Assembly (NCBI RefSeq): GCF_963924675.1
Contig: NC_089222.1
Span: forward strand, 113,661,316 to 113,725,315
DNA from: Phocoena phocoena
Lineage: Eukaryota > Chordata > Mammalia > Artiodactyla > Phocoenidae
Reading direction: 5' to 3'
Length of the DNA stretch: 64,000 nt
The notes below the pieces were generated by a model that had not been told where the DNA came from, ran no database searches, and saw nothing but the letters and a program-made list of their open reading frames with translations. Numbering within the stretch: position 1 is the first letter of the stretch; every line of letters starts with the position of its first letter. Of the stretch, positions 32,351 to 45,080 are shown piece after piece. The translations under genes and the position numbers were made by a program.

Positions 32351-35334
32351 CTTTTTTTAACTTCAAACTACACAACCACTTACCATGCTGTGTCTCCGCC
32401 TCCAAACCACTCTATCGCTGCCTGCAGAACTTTTGTTTGACATGCTGCATTTGGGTAAAATAGTGACTTTCTTGTTTCTCAGTAAATGTTTTGATATTTT
32501 AAAGTAAGTTAGGCTCACTGTTAAGTCGACAGACTGAGCTAAAGCCCTCAGAAAAATGCTTAAAATTTCATCATCAAAGGGCTTTTGATTAAACTATTAT
32601 AAAGGACCCAATGCTTGACTGACCATCTTCAGGGCCATCTTACTTTTCCATTAGATTTATTTGAACTTCTAATTAATATCTCTTATTTCAATGAAGGGAG
32701 TAGAAATTAAAGATAACACATTAAGAGACCCAAACTGTAAAACTATGTTCAAGCAGATTTCAACCCATACTTACGCAATGCTGGAGCATGAATGCAAAAA
32801 GGTTAGGTACAAGAAGCTTAAAACTAACTAGAGCTGCTCAGCAGATGGTACCTCTAGGATAAAAAGAAAAGACATGAAGGTAAGTGCTGTGTTATTTGGA
32901 TGTCTTTACTTCTGATATACAGATGGAAGCTTAGTTCTATGAAATCTTTGGACATTTTACAGAATGTCATGTTTGATATTCGGCAGTCTTTAGCAAAGCT
33001 ATATTTATGTAACTCTCAAATATGAGCGCTTTTTTAAATAATTGAAAATTATTAGTATCATAGCGGAAAAAGCTCATTTTTGTACTAAATCCTTCAAGCA
33101 GTTGTGTCAAGAACACAGAGAAATAGCCAATGCATCTCTGCTTATGGACTTTGGAGATTTGATTTGAGCAACTCATGAATCAGATAGCTCTTCCTAGTAT
33201 CTACAATCGAAGTGCAGGGAAATTACTCAGAGCCCTACAATTGAAGTAATTACAATGATAGATGTAAGGGAATTACAGGTAAGCGTTTAAATGTCTCTCT
33301 AAAACATTTCACTACTGAAATATTTTACCTGTATTTTAGAACCTTTTTTTGAATGAATCCAAAGTTACTCTTAGCACCTCTCCTTGAAACTACCTTACTA
33401 GTATGACATTTTACTTTTTTGAAAAAGAAGTACATTTCTAGTCTTGTAAAAAAATTATGCCGGAAATGGCAGAACAGTCAAGCCAGATGGTCCATAATGA
33501 GCTGTATTAACTGAAAAGTAAAGATTGATGTTAAATGTTCCACTTCACCTGGTCTAAGGAGGTGAGCATTAAATCTCAGAGTCTAGCTTCAGGCCCTACT
33601 TTTTGCATCATAGTGAGTCGCTCTAAAGAACAGCACTGCTTGTTCTGTTGCAAAAGTCTTCCGTGTGCATAATTTAGCCTTTTCTACAAGGTGTGAATTG
33701 AAACTCAACTCACTGAGAAGTTTTTAGTAACTTCAGCCAATTAGGTAATAAGAAAAGATATTCAGAGTGAGCATATTAAACTGTAATCCTTCTTGAAAAT
33801 AGGATACTTAGAATGTTCCCTGAGAAACTGTTCCCAACCTCTGAAAACTAGTTTTGATGACTTTCCCCAGGGGTGTCTGCCAGGTTGACTGAAGAGTCAA
33901 AGCAGGAAAAGAAAAGGGACATTCTGATACCCCATATGTTAATCAACAGATTCTGTGTTTTACTTCACTTCTGATACCCCAACAGAGCAATCTGGGCTCG
34001 ACCACTCCTAAAGAGCATGTTTTAGTTGAAACCTTTCAACTGATTTTGAGAGAATCAATCTTTAAATTGAAACTGATGAAAGAAACGTAAAACTCTATGT
34101 GATGAATGAGTGTGAGATAATGTGAGTTTAAAATAAAACATAATCAAATAAGTGAGGGAAAATAATAGTTCAAGGGCGAACAAATTATCCACTTTGGAAT
34201 TTTCTTGGGCATTAGTTCATAGAGATTATAGTTTCTGGCCACTGTTTTTTGCCGAGATGTTTATTCTTCCTTTACCTTTGAATGACATCTCCTTATCTCA
34301 CACAAGAACATATTACTAGGAATTTGAAGCTGTCAACTGATAGACAGGGTGAATAAATTGCTTCTGTGTGTCTGATGTTTGCGTTTTTGTTTTTTCCTTC
34401 AATTTACGGCTATAAATCAAAGCTCATGTCAAGTATAGCAGGTTTCCCTTGTTAACATGAAGTAGAATAACTGAATGAGCAATCATCTAAAAATAGTATG
34501 TCAAGTAAAAAAAAAATGCCTTGCCAAATGAATAGAAAATAAACACTTATAGCACTTATTTTCCTATCTTTATTTCTCGATAATAGCATGCTGCCATATT
34601 TAATTTTTCTTCCTCATGTAATGAAATCATTTGCAGTTACTTCTCTGGTTTATCCTAAATAGTGTACTCTCTCTGGAAAGCTGCATTTAATACGTTGGCA
34701 AAACAAGCTTAAATATAGTTAAATAGACTAGAGAATTCCTCACCAAAATACCTTATTTTCGAAAAGCCAACTGGACTTACAGCTGAGCGTCAGCCTTTTT
34801 TTCACAAAGTCATATTTCACTCCAGTCACATACTCCTATTTATTTGCTCAGACTGACCAAGTACTGGGAGGAGTTTCTATCACATCAGAAAAGTCTAAAA
34901 GAGGCTAAACAGTTGGAATCCATAGCTACTGGAAAATCTATCACTCGTCGTTGCTGTTGTCTGATCCTTCTTCTATCATGACTTTGTCTCTCACATAAAG
35001 ATGAACTGGTTTCTGAGATTCAGTGCAGTCTTTTGAGCAGCTAGCTTGCCTTGTTCTTGGATAGTTATTTCCTCTGTGTTTCTTCCTCTGATCTGGTCCT
35101 TTGACAGACAATCTTATGTCTCTGGCTATGATTTATTCTAGACTTACTGCTTCTCTTTGTTCTGAGTTTGCAGCACTCAGCTTTTGAGGTGGGTCTGAAT
35201 CCTGAACAACTCTTTGAAACTACTAATATTGGCAGTTTCTGACTCTCTCCTTGTGACTACCCAAGCTGTCTTTCCCTCAGTAATTCTTAAATTTCAATAT
35301 GCTCAAATAAAGTTTTTAAAAACATGAAGTTTAG
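32351..35334. other. Repeat-poor stretch of about 3 kb
   Basis: No interspersed repeat is readily recognised here, unlike most of the window, and no exon or open frame of note. Such repeat-poor stretches sometimes hold conserved regulatory DNA, but nothing in the sequence alone proves it. Confidence 0.4.
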
Positions 35335-35450
35335 ATCTACAACCCCAAAGATTCTGTGTTAGGTGGTCTGAGTTGGATCCCAGAAATCTGTGTTTTGACA
35401 AAACTGAATGGTTCTGTCATCCAACAACCACCCTTTGAGAAGGATCATGT
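35335..35450 (+). repeat. MER5A-like DNA transposon remnant
   Basis: CCCAAAGATTCTGTGTTAGG, GTGGTCTGAGTTGGATCC, AGAAATCTGTGTTTTGACAA and ACCACCCTTTGAGAAGGAT follow the MER5A (hAT-type non-autonomous element) order. Confidence 0.55.
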
Positions 35451-36177
35451 TTCTTTTTGTTGGCACTCTATTCCCTTAAGTAAGGAAAATGGAAGAAGGG
35501 TTTTAGTTATTCAGTCCATCATGGTGACTAATGATATCCTATTTGGCAATGCCAGGAGGTCTTTTGAATTTGATGGCAAGTGTTTTGCTTAGTCTGGAAG
35601 CCCTGTACTTAGAATTAGCTTCTGTTAGAGCATCATGCAATGTCGAGGTCTCACCTTCTTTCTTGGCTGTTTGAGAGAGGGACATGGGTTCACAACTTGC
35701 TTTTGGATACACCAGGCACCTGTCCATCTGCTTCTTTGCATTTTTTGAGAAGTCAAATTCAACCCCTCTCCATATGTTTACAGGTATATATCTCCCTGTC
35801 TGCCTATTATGTCCTCTGTTGCTCCCCTAATCCTCTCTCCTTCAAAATCCCTTCCCTCTTTATACAGAACCTTCAAGATTGTGGAAAACAGTAGCCAGAA
35901 ATGTATGTTATCCACTAATAACTTCTGCTTTATGCCCCACAATAAAAATCTCCCCCAGTACTAGAGACACATATCCTGGATGTGTGTTTTGAAGAAATAT
36001 GGGAGGAAAAATAATAAAGTAGATAAAATGCACACTCATGGATATATATTTCAGGTAAAACTCTAAGTATTTCCCTAAATAAAAATCTTCAGGTAGGTAA
36101 CGTCTACCTGCTTATTAAAGTCTCTGTTGTAGACATAACTAAGTGCTTTTACTTTTTATTTAGGTAGTTGAATATTT
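35451..36177. other. Anonymous sequence
   Basis: No gene or clear repeat. Open frames near 35356-35894 are short and unrecognised. Confidence 0.45.
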
Positions 36178-36285
36178 CAATTATTCTCATCCAACACCTA
36201 CTGTGAGCCAAGTACAGGGAGAAGATAAACAAAAGAAGTCCCAATTCATGTCTTTGTGGAGGCTAGATTATAATGGTGGTATGTA
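36178..36285 (-). repeat. Ancient L2 fragment
   Basis: Antisense L2 pattern: CCAACACCTACTGTGAGCCA, AGTACAGGGAGAAGATAAAC, then TGTGGAGGCTAGATTATAAT. Confidence 0.5.
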
Positions 36286-36479
36286 TGGTAACCAAATTAT
36301 CATACAAACAAATGTAAAATTGAAAGTACGATATATCTTATATTAAAGGGTGACATATAACACCCTAAGCTACTCACCTCCCAAAGCTCCCATTTCCAAG
36401 TATCATCACACGGGCTTCAAGATACGAAGAGACACAAACATTCAATGTCTAGTGTGTCTTTAATCCTATTGTTGTGCTT

Positions 36480-37085
36480 GTGTGTGTTCAACTCACAAAA
36501 TTGATAGTATGCTGTAAATCTCATTGTTTTCTCCTATGATTTTCACTCTGTGTTGTTTTCAGTTATATGCAGGCTATTATATGTATATCTAGACCATTGC
36601 TTCATTCTGATGCATGGTGTTGCATAGTAACCATCACCATATTTTAATTATTCAGTCCCCTAGACATGAACATATAGATTGTCCCAACTTTCCACTAAAC
36701 ACAGTTGCAATGAATTCTGTTCTTTTACAAATTGACGTAAGAACTTTTCTGTGATAAAATAGCTGGATTTAAAGCAAGTACGTAATTAATTTCACTTAAC
36801 GTATCCAGAAAACTTTTTGTAATAGCTTTAGCAGTTTACACTCCTACCAGCTGTGCATATCTACCTATATCTCACCTACATATCGTGAGGCTTCCCTCTT
36901 TGCAAGTTGATGGGTATTATGTAGTACTTCTTGTTTAAATCAACATTTCCCTGATTATTAGAGACCTTGAGCATCTCTTCATATAGTTATTATTCATTTG
37001 AGCTTCATCTCCCTAAGTAAGGTTATTTATTTATGGTGTTTCCACATTTTATATAAAGTTTCCAATATATTCTTCAGTGAAAATG
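36480..37085 (-). mobile_element. Old LINE-1 3' fragment, antisense
   Basis: Antisense L1 features of an old subfamily: TTGCATAGTAACCATCACCA, CAGTTGCAATGAATTCTGTT, CAGTTTACACTCCTACCAGC and TAGAGACCTTGAGCATCTCT. Frame destroyed. Confidence 0.8.
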
Positions 37086-37560
37086 AAACTTCTGTATTGA
37101 TTTTAGATTTGGAAATGTCTTCTAATTTTCAGGAATCGTTTTTTTTTAAGGGATATGTAACAATAAGTGTCACATAAATTATAATATGCCTATAAAACCA
37201 GGGACTGAAAAATTGAAAAAGAGAGAAGAAAAATCTGGAATACATAACTTTCATATTGTTAGAAGAAAATTCAATATATCCAGTTGAAAGGAGGATATTT
37301 TAAAAAATTAATAGAAAATGCAAGTTAATTTATACAAAGGACCTAGAAAAATGTCTGGCACAGAATCAGGGTGGAGTAATTGCTAATTTTGCCCTCTTTC
37401 TTCAGTGTGAAAAAGTACTTTCTGTTAATCAATGGACATATTTTGATCTTCTAGTTTTTTTTATAAAAGGAAATTCAGAATGTTAGAGAATGTTAGAACA
37501 TGAAAGGTTGTTCAAATTTGTGGTTTTCAAACATGTTAGTGACTGTTCACATTTCTTATA
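37086..37560. other. Anonymous AT-rich sequence
   Basis: Nothing recognised except a possible L2 tail word near 37345 (AAATGTCTGGCACAGAATCA). Confidence 0.45.
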
Positions 37561-37571
37561 TAAACTATTTT

Positions 37572-37764
37572 TAAAATTCTTATTGGAGTATAGTTGATTT
37601 ACAATGTTGTGTTAGTTTCAGGTGTACAGCAAAGTTATACATCTACATATATCCACTCTTTTTTTTTTTTTTTTAGTTTCTTTTCCCACATAAGCGATTA
37701 CAGAGTATTGAGTAAAGTTCCCTGTGTTATGCAGCAGGTTCTTATTAGTTATTTTATACATAGT
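37572..37764 (-). mobile_element. 5'-truncated L1 3'UTR copy
   Basis: Short L1 3' end: TTGGAGTATAGTTGATTTAC, GTTAGTTTCAGGTGTACAGC, then CCCTGTGTTATGCAGCAGG. The 11-bp duplication TAAACTATTTT at 37561-37571 and 37765-37775 marks the insertion. This 3'UTR subtype differs from the intact L1 (GTGTACAGC instead of TTATAACAAAG). Confidence 0.85.
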
Positions 37765-37775
37765 TAAACTATTTT

Positions 37776-38489
37776 ATAAAACCTTAATGTTTAAAAGAGA
37801 ACAAGAGTAGTATTTTCTTAATACAAAGAATCAAGATGAGAATTTCAGCATTATATTTGCTATCAGGTGCTTTATTTAATTTTGTGTCCCAAACAAATTA
37901 AGTACCCAATATGCTTGTGTTTGTATGAAACAGAAACCCAACTCAATTGGTGTGATAAAAATAAATAATTCATATATCTTAAAGGTCTTGGGGCTTTTAT
38001 TTGTTCAGATTCAATATATTCAAGAAACTTGTCTTTATCTCTCCATGGCTTTGCTCTTTATTTCCTTCTTTTCCCTTTCCTTTCTTCTTTCCCTCTTTTT
38101 CCTCCCCCACTCTTTCTTTCTTCCTCCTTCCCTTACCCCGCCCCCCCCACCTTTTCTTCCTTCCTTCCTTCCTGTCTCTGCTTGTTCTATTCTCAGGAAG
38201 AGTCTTTCCTGACTTACAATCATTTCTCTTTGAAGACGCAGTAAAAGCAGTTTGACGTTCTCTCTCAACACTCTAAAAGTCTGCAAAATGATATTTATTA
38301 CCTCTAGTTGGTTTGGCTTGAATTGTATGCCCATTTCTAACCAGCCATTTTTTTTCAATAACTCTACTGGCAAATTCATTAGGAAGATTCAAGTCATAAA
38401 CTGACTCTTGGAAAGGAGAGTGTTTGCTTCTCTGTAAGGAAGTTTAAAGGAGAAACTATGAAATCATCTACTTCAGGTATTTATACACA
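37776..38489. other. Anonymous sequence with a pyrimidine-rich tract
   Basis: CT-rich low complexity at 38055-38175, including eight Cs in a row near 38140 and (TTCC)n. No gene. Confidence 0.5.
38055..38175. repeat. Polypyrimidine low-complexity tract
   Basis: Almost pure C/T on the plus strand. Open frames rich in S, F, P and L on one strand and K, E, R and G on the other are by-products. Confidence 0.9.
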
Positions 38490-38620
38490 GTCCAGACTTT
38501 GAAATCAATTTTGGGTAAGTTTCTTAACCACTCTCTGCCCCAGTTTCCTCATCTGTAAAATAAGGATGATAATAGCCCCTCATGCATTACGTGATACACC
38601 ATAAACATCATATATCTGTA
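38490..38620 (+). repeat. MIR SINE
   Basis: GTTTCTTAACCACTCTCTGC, CCAGTTTCCTCATCTGTAAA, then AAGGATGATAATAGCCC: sense MIR core, fairly well preserved. Confidence 0.85.
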
Positions 38621-39180
38621 CTATTAATGAGGGACTTAAATTCAGTAGCAACATGGACTTCTGTTTAAAAAAAAATTTCCTTTTTTTTAAAATAGGTTTT
38701 AGGCTAAATGTATTAACTGTTTATGTATTTATCTTCAGATTATTGCATGATTTTCCTTTTCTTGACCCCTTCTAGAAAGAACTAAATAATACACTTTATA
38801 CCTATTTTTTGAATACTAACTAAGATACTCAAACATACCTTGATTGAAGAGACTAATATGGTCACTTGAATATTTCTATTGTATCATCAATGTATGCATT
38901 TTGCTTTTTTTTTTTTTTTACCAAGTATATCCAGTATGTAAGCAAAGGAATTTTCCCCTCATGTTCTAATTAGAGTACACCTATTAGTAGATTCTTTGTA
39001 ATAAATTATTGTTCTTGAATTAATATTTAGTCAGTATTATTTTCTGTTCCTCTAGTGAAATGAATGCTCTACCAATTTCCAATAAATCAAATAACTTATT
39101 TTTGTGATTTTTCCCAGTTTGCTAAAATGTTTGAAGAAATACAAGATTTTCCCTACTTTATTTGTGACTGGGGATCTCCC

Positions 39181-39271
<91 letters not shown>

Positions 39272-39886
39272 CTAAAGCTTGTAGGTAGAAATTGCCATAC
39301 CCTCCAAAAGCTTAGGTACAAATGAGGGAAAAGAATCAAGAGGGGAGTTATCATTGAAAGAGGTATCTGATGGCTAATTCACTCAATCACAGCTTCTTTC
39401 AAAAGTGCGTAACTTCTCAGGTGGTAACATGTTGATACTCATGGAAGTCACTAAATTTCTCTCTAATTAATTATATGACAACAATGATTTTTAAAATCAT
39501 TAATTTTCATTCTTGATATTAATCAAAGAAAAAAGTCCCTATCAATTTTGGTATTTAAATACATCAAGTTCATATTATGGTAGAGAGAGCTACTCTCCGC
39601 AAAACATAAACTTGGGTTCTATGGTGGGAGGCTTGGGTACCCTATCATAGGCAAGGAACACTGAAATGTAGTAGAGGACAAATACCAAGCATGAACAACC
39701 AATTAACTGGTACTTAGTTGTAACTGCTATGCTATGAAATATTAGATTATATAAAAGACACTTCCAAAGCACGAGGAAAGTAAATGAACAGAATTACCAA
39801 AGAGATTGAATTTACAGGTGCTAAGAACAGTGTAAAGATGTGATTAGAATAATGTGCTATATTTGGAGAAAACTTCCTCTATAGAT
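38621..39886. other. Anonymous AT-rich sequence with a large microsatellite
   Basis: Holds the compound (AT)n(GA)n at 39184-39269. No other feature is recognised. Confidence 0.5.
39184..39269. repeat. Compound microsatellite (AT)20(GA)22
   Basis: About 41 bp of uninterrupted AT repeats join directly to about 45 bp of uninterrupted GA repeats. Uninterrupted arrays of this length are usually highly polymorphic. Confidence 0.97.
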
Positions 39887-39899
39887 GCATATTACTTTT

Positions 39900-40108
39900 T
39901 TTTTTTTTTTTTTTTTTTGTATGCGGGCCTTCTCACTGTTGTGGCCTCTCCCGTTGCGGAGCACAGGCTCCGGACGCGCAGGCTCAGCGGCCATGGCTCA
40001 CGGGCCCAGCCGCTCCACGGCATGTGGGATTTTCCCGGACCGGGACACGAACCCGTGTCCCCTGCATCGGCAGGCGGACTCTCAACCACTGTGCCACCAG
40101 GGAAGCCC
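39900..40108 (-). mobile_element. Cetacean CHR-type SINE
   Basis: Complete SINE with the T run at about 39900-39918. The duplication GCATATTACTTTT is exact at 39887-39899 and 40109-40121. The head and Pol III boxes lie at the high-coordinate end. Confidence 0.93.
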
Positions 40109-40234
40109 GCATATTACTTTTATGTCAAAAATCATACTCATATTACAGTTCATATGAATTTTTGACCAGAATAGAGATTAATAAGAGCATAACCATTGCC
40201 TTATTTCTAATGATGGTCATCCCACTTTTAATCT

Positions 40235-40390
40235 GTAAGATCTTGGAAAAGTTGCTTACCTTACATTTATCTTTAAAATAGAGCTAGTAATAGTTCCTAC
40301 TTCATAGGGCTGTTTACACTTGGTTTATCTAACATTCTGATAAGAGTACATAGCATATTATATTATAACAACTCAATAAATGTAACTTCT
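40235..40390 (+). repeat. MIR SINE
   Basis: Sense MIR with decay: GATCTTGGAAAAGTTGCTTA, AATAGAGCTAGTAATAGTTC, CTACTTCATAGGGCTGTTT, then ACAACTCAATAAATG at the tail. Confidence 0.75.
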
Positions 40391-40515
40391 TAGTAGTAGT
40401 AGTACTAATAGTACTAGTAGAAGCTATTATCATAGTAGTGGTAGCAGTAGCAATAGTAGAAATGGTTTTAGTTAGTAATAGTCTTAGTAGTAATAGTAGT
40501 AGTGGTGGCAGAAGC
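40391..40515. repeat. Imperfect (TAG)n repeat
   Basis: Many interrupted AGT/TAG triplets. It directly follows the MIR tail, a common seed for microsatellites. Confidence 0.85.
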
Positions 40516-41100
40516 TGCAACACTGGTAGTACAGTGGCATAGATTATCCAGACAACACAAGCCCATCGTTTTGTCATTGACAGAAGTCGAAAAACTCACC
40601 AAGCTGTATCTTTTATATTGCATACAGTACAATTAACATTACCTAGTGTTAAGGAATAAAATAATAAGCAGCTTGACCCAATATATGTGTGTATAATATT
40701 AGCATACTTCACAACTGGTTTTCGTTTGTTTTTTAAAAGACTAGTTTTTATAGCTTTATATTTACATTTCTCAAGTATAATCATTTGTTTCAAATTCGCT
40801 CACATTGTAGTCTAATGAATGTAATCCTTCCACACTTTAATTGTCTAGATTCCAGAAGCTTATTGCTTTTGGTTAAGCCTTAAGCAAATAAATTTTAAAA
40901 CAATCTATTGCATAAAGCAATGCATCTAAAGTCTGAAGAGAAGCTAAGAGTTTATTTTGTTGAATCCCTATCCAATACTTGAACCCTTTTTTCAGTGCCA
41001 CTAATTTTGTTCAGGTAAAGCTGAACATCTATGGGTGATATCATTATACATTCTATTTTTACCAGTTTCTTTTGTTAGAAAATACTTCTGTCAAACTTTT
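40516..41100. other. Anonymous AT-rich sequence
   Basis: No gene or repeat recognised. Confidence 0.45.
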
Positions 41101-41600
41101 CCTCTAAAGCCACTGAAAACAAGTGTAGCACTCGGCTATGGGAATGGCCTTACAATATTGGAAATCCTCTCTCATGTCCCCCACATCTCTCTGTAGTCTA
41201 GACCATACAGTCTCATTTCTTTGATGAGGCTCATAATGATCATATGATACCATTTTGTCTTATCACTGGTCTCTTTTTGGAAGCCGTCCAGTTTGTGAGC
41301 ATTCATACTAAATTGTAAACTATCAACTCTTTGTTCTAGATCGTTTTTCTTTCTGTTAATGAAACCCAAGATCATATTTGTTTCATTTTCTTTTGTTTGT
41401 TTAACTTTATGTTTGCATTTATGTTCCACTGTTGACTAAAATTAAATTTATAGTCAGCAATAACTTCTAAGTCTTTTTCCCTTGTGCTCATTTAGCATGC
41501 ATTTTTATCCTCTTTTATGCTTGGACAGTTCATATTTCAGGTTCATTTTCAAGATTTCACATTACAAGTTGCCACTGGACTTTTTCTCTCACATACTTCC
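41101..41600 (-). repeat. Ancient CR1/L3-like LINE fragment, possible
   Basis: The order TCTGTTAATGAAACCCAAGA, TATGTTCCACTGTTGACTAA, TATAGTCAGCAATAACTTCT, AAGTCTTTTTCCC and CAAGATTTCACATTACAAG recalls the antisense 3' part of CR1/L3 LINEs. Very diverged; recognised by eye only. Confidence 0.4.
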
Positions 41601-42749
41601 ATGTTGACCTGCTGAATAGGTCAGGGTACCTACCAGTTGATACCTCCCTCTAATCAGTTTGTCACTATGAAATCATATTAGCATTATAATAACAGGATTT
41701 GAAATTATAAATATATATTATTAAGGTAAACAGATTTTCCTATTGATTTAAAGTTTACATATTTGCTTTATTTAAAAAAAATACAGAACAAGTAAAAAAG
41801 TGTTAGGTATTCACTTTTAAGCCAAGAAGACTAGATTAAGAAAATAAAATGTGAGCTTAAACATACTGATATGGTCCAAAATGTATAGTTACATACCTAT
41901 AATTGATCTGTACAAGTTCACTGGGGCATATTTTTATATCATTAGCCCATGCACATCAAGAACAAGGTATAAACCATGATTTATAAATAAACAGATGTTC
42001 TCCAAAAATTATGAGACAGCTTGGTGGGGGAAAATCTTCTTTCATATTTTAATTAAGTTTTGTACTTATCTATTACAAGCAACACTAATTACATCATGAT
42101 CTTATTTATTTCAAAGCACTAAACACTGTCTATAATGTGTATGGTGCCAAATTCAAGTGACTATTCAAATAATGTATTGAAATATTATTATATAGGACAT
42201 GTTGCATAGTAAAATTTTAGATATTTATTTTAGGAAAGATGATCTGCAATTATGGACTCATCATTTGATTTATGAGAAATGGAATTTTAGAGGATGGTAA
42301 GGATTTGGAAAATTTGCTTTTGATGTTACCCAACAGAAGTAAAATTTTGAATTGAGCAGTTACATTAACTCAAGATTTGTTTAGAATAAAGAGACTCAAA
42401 TGGTAAAATAAAAAGGCAAGATGAGATGCTTGTGTCCTTATAAGTACCAGAGAAAAGGAAAAAATAATGAGAGAAAATGATTTTTATATTGTTTAGGGAA
42501 AACAACCAAGTCAAAAATGGAATATGATCTATGAAAGTTACTATGAACATAATTCTACTTTTGAGTTTCTAAGGATGAACAAGACCATTGATGTGAGTTT
42601 TTCGGTGTCACCAATGTAGCTTTTTGAAATAAAAACTTCAGAAGTTCATATTGGGGTTAAATAAAGAGGTTCAATATATTTATGCATTATATACAATTTA
42701 TTAATATATCTTTTATAAATATTTTATACACATTAATTTGGATCTGACG
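41601..42749. other. AT-rich sequence, nothing recognised
   Basis: No coding signal, repeat or RNA gene was identified. Confidence 0.45.
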
Positions 42750-43480
42750 TAAACAAATATGGTGTTTTGTGTTGAGCAGAGAGTGGTGCACCAGTTATCA
42801 GTCTGAAGGAAGTAGGGTACTTGTACCAGTTACCAATCCTGGAGGAGGGCTCTAAACACTTGTGCACGTGGCACCTTGGTATTGGAGTCACCAAGGAAAA
42901 CAACATAGTCAAAAACTAGATGGAACAATGCTTTGCTTACATAGAGAAGAGCCAGGGCAAGATTAGTTTAAGTAGCTTGAGTCAGTCCACCATGGCCAGA
43001 AGGTCATTCTCAGCATTTGCCTGCACACAGCAATTTGTGTTGTGCTGCAGTGGAAGAACGCAGCCCATACCCCTTGGAGGACAGATATAACAGTAGTGTT
43101 GCCCAGGTGCCATATGACACATGCTTTTCGAGCAGAGACAAAAGAGCATTCATTGAGCCTGAAACAGAGAAGATAATCCCATGCAAGGTGATAAGCATGG
43201 CACAGGCTATGTGAGCTCTTCATCTGTTAGTAAGGAAGTGTTGCAAACCCACCTAATTAATACTCAGTCTTACATGGCCAGGTGGGACCCAAGAGACTGC
43301 ATGCACAAGACTGCCTTTCCCAACATTGTATGTAAATAAAAAATAATGAATGGGACTCCAAGGTTGAAATAACTAGGTAATAGATGGGCACTTATATGTG
43401 TGTAAGCAACTTGGATAAGGCAAAGTGGATACAATAGGGCCGACAATAATAAAACAGACATTACTGAGGTTATCAGCTAA
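42750..43480. other. Unclassified GC-richer block
   Basis: A block with less AT bias than its flanks, between about 42765 and 43460. It has overlapping open frames of 60-86 codons on both strands (43017-43214 plus; 42963-43223 minus), without recognisable protein features. It may be an old LTR or a decayed processed pseudogene; neither could be shown. Confidence 0.3.
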
Positions 43481-43619
43481 TGAGGTTTAAAAAAAACAAT
43501 CATCATCTGTAACTTAGCATCCTCCCAGCTCCACTGTTTTTGGATAGCATCTTCCTCACTAACTCCCTGCCATCACAATCATCATTTTTCTGTGTGTGTT
43601 AATCTTTCTCCTGCCTTTC

Positions 43620-45080
43620 CTTATAACTTTAACTTTAAGGTAGTTTATTTTGCCAGTTGTTAAAAGCAACATGAATAGAATATATTTTATGTATTCTTCC
43701 ATGATTCCTTTCTCTCAACATTATCACTGATATTTATTTATGTTGATGCATACAGCATAATTTAATTTCTGTCATTGCTGTACAGTAGTTAACTGAAAAT
43801 ACTACATTTTATGTATCCATCTTATCATTCACGGGCCGTTATTTGCCATTATTTTAAAATAATAAAGTTTAGACAAAGCTTTTTGATTTTTTAATATTTA
43901 TCTCCTAGGGCTCATGTTCAACAGTTTCTTTGAAATATAAGTCTAGGAATGGAGTTGCTTTGTTGTAGGACATGTGAATGTTCACATTTTGTAGGTAATG
44001 AAAACATTTCTAAATCTTTTGTTTAAATTTACACTTTTGCCAGCAGTAGATGAGAATGTCAGCTTCTCAGTATCTTGGCAAACAATATTGATTGGCTTTT
44101 ACATTTTTGCCAATCTGGTAATTGCCCATTATAGTTTTAATGTGCATTTTCTTAATTGCTCTTCATAGGTTTATAGGCCACTTGGATGTTTTTTTAAATT
44201 AAATATCTAAAAAATTTTTAAATTCTTTTGCCATTTTATTTTAGATTTTTAGCAGTTCTTTATATAACCTTTGCATTCATCTTATTTCTGTAAAATCTTC
44301 TCTTGATTTGAGATTTCTCTTTTTGTTCTTTTTATGTCTTTTCATGAAAATAATTTATTAATATAGTTGAAATTAACAATCTGTTTTACATAATTTGTAA
44401 TTGTGTGATCCTTTTTAAAAGCCTTTCATTTTATAGTGATAAAGATATTCTGTATGGTCTCCTCAAGTTTTGTCATTTAGATTTATAGTCAAATGCTTAA
44501 TCCACCACAATAGATTTTTTATGATTGGTGTGAATTTGGGATTCAATTTAATTTTTTTCATGTGGACAGTCAATTATGCTGCCTTTATTTCCTGGAAAGT
44601 CCATCTTTTTCTTCACTGACTATCATATATCAAGATCCCATATGAGCCTAATTTTTTTTCCTATGTTCTCTATCCCATTCCATATGTACATTTTTCTACT
44701 TCAGTAACAAAACCATTGTCTAAGATGGAATAAGTTTTTATTATTCAGTAGGATAAAGTCCCCACCTTTTTATATTCTTGGCCCATGTAGATTTTAGAAT
44801 AAATTTGTCAAGTTCAATGGAAAATGCTAAAAGGATTTTCATTGATATTATATTGAATCTTAGACTAATTTGTTGAGATTCGATATCATTGCAATATTCA
44901 TTATTTTAACAAAAGTGTACTGTATATTTCTCCATTTATTTAGGTATACTTTAATATCTTTCTATAAAACATTTTCATTTTTTTTCCTTAAAGGTCATGT
45001 ATATCATTTTAAAAATTATAGCTAGATCTTTATTGATTTTCCTTATTGTTTTAACTGGTGCTGCTAACATTTTTTAAATC
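43620..45080 (-). mobile_element. Long ancient LINE-1 fragment, antisense
   Basis: Almost 1.5 kb of decayed L1 ORF2 and 3' sequence: GGAATGGAGTTGCTTTGTTG, CACTTTTGCCAGCAGTAGAT, TTTAATGTGCATTTTCTTAA, CAAATGCTTAATCCACC and AATTTGTCAAGTTCAATGGA. Comparable words appear in the same order in the intact L1 between 20030 and 21060. No open frame remains. Confidence 0.85.

Noticed and set aside
39052..39354. Open frames with IY and RE repeats
   Set aside because: Translations of the (AT)n(GA)n microsatellite.
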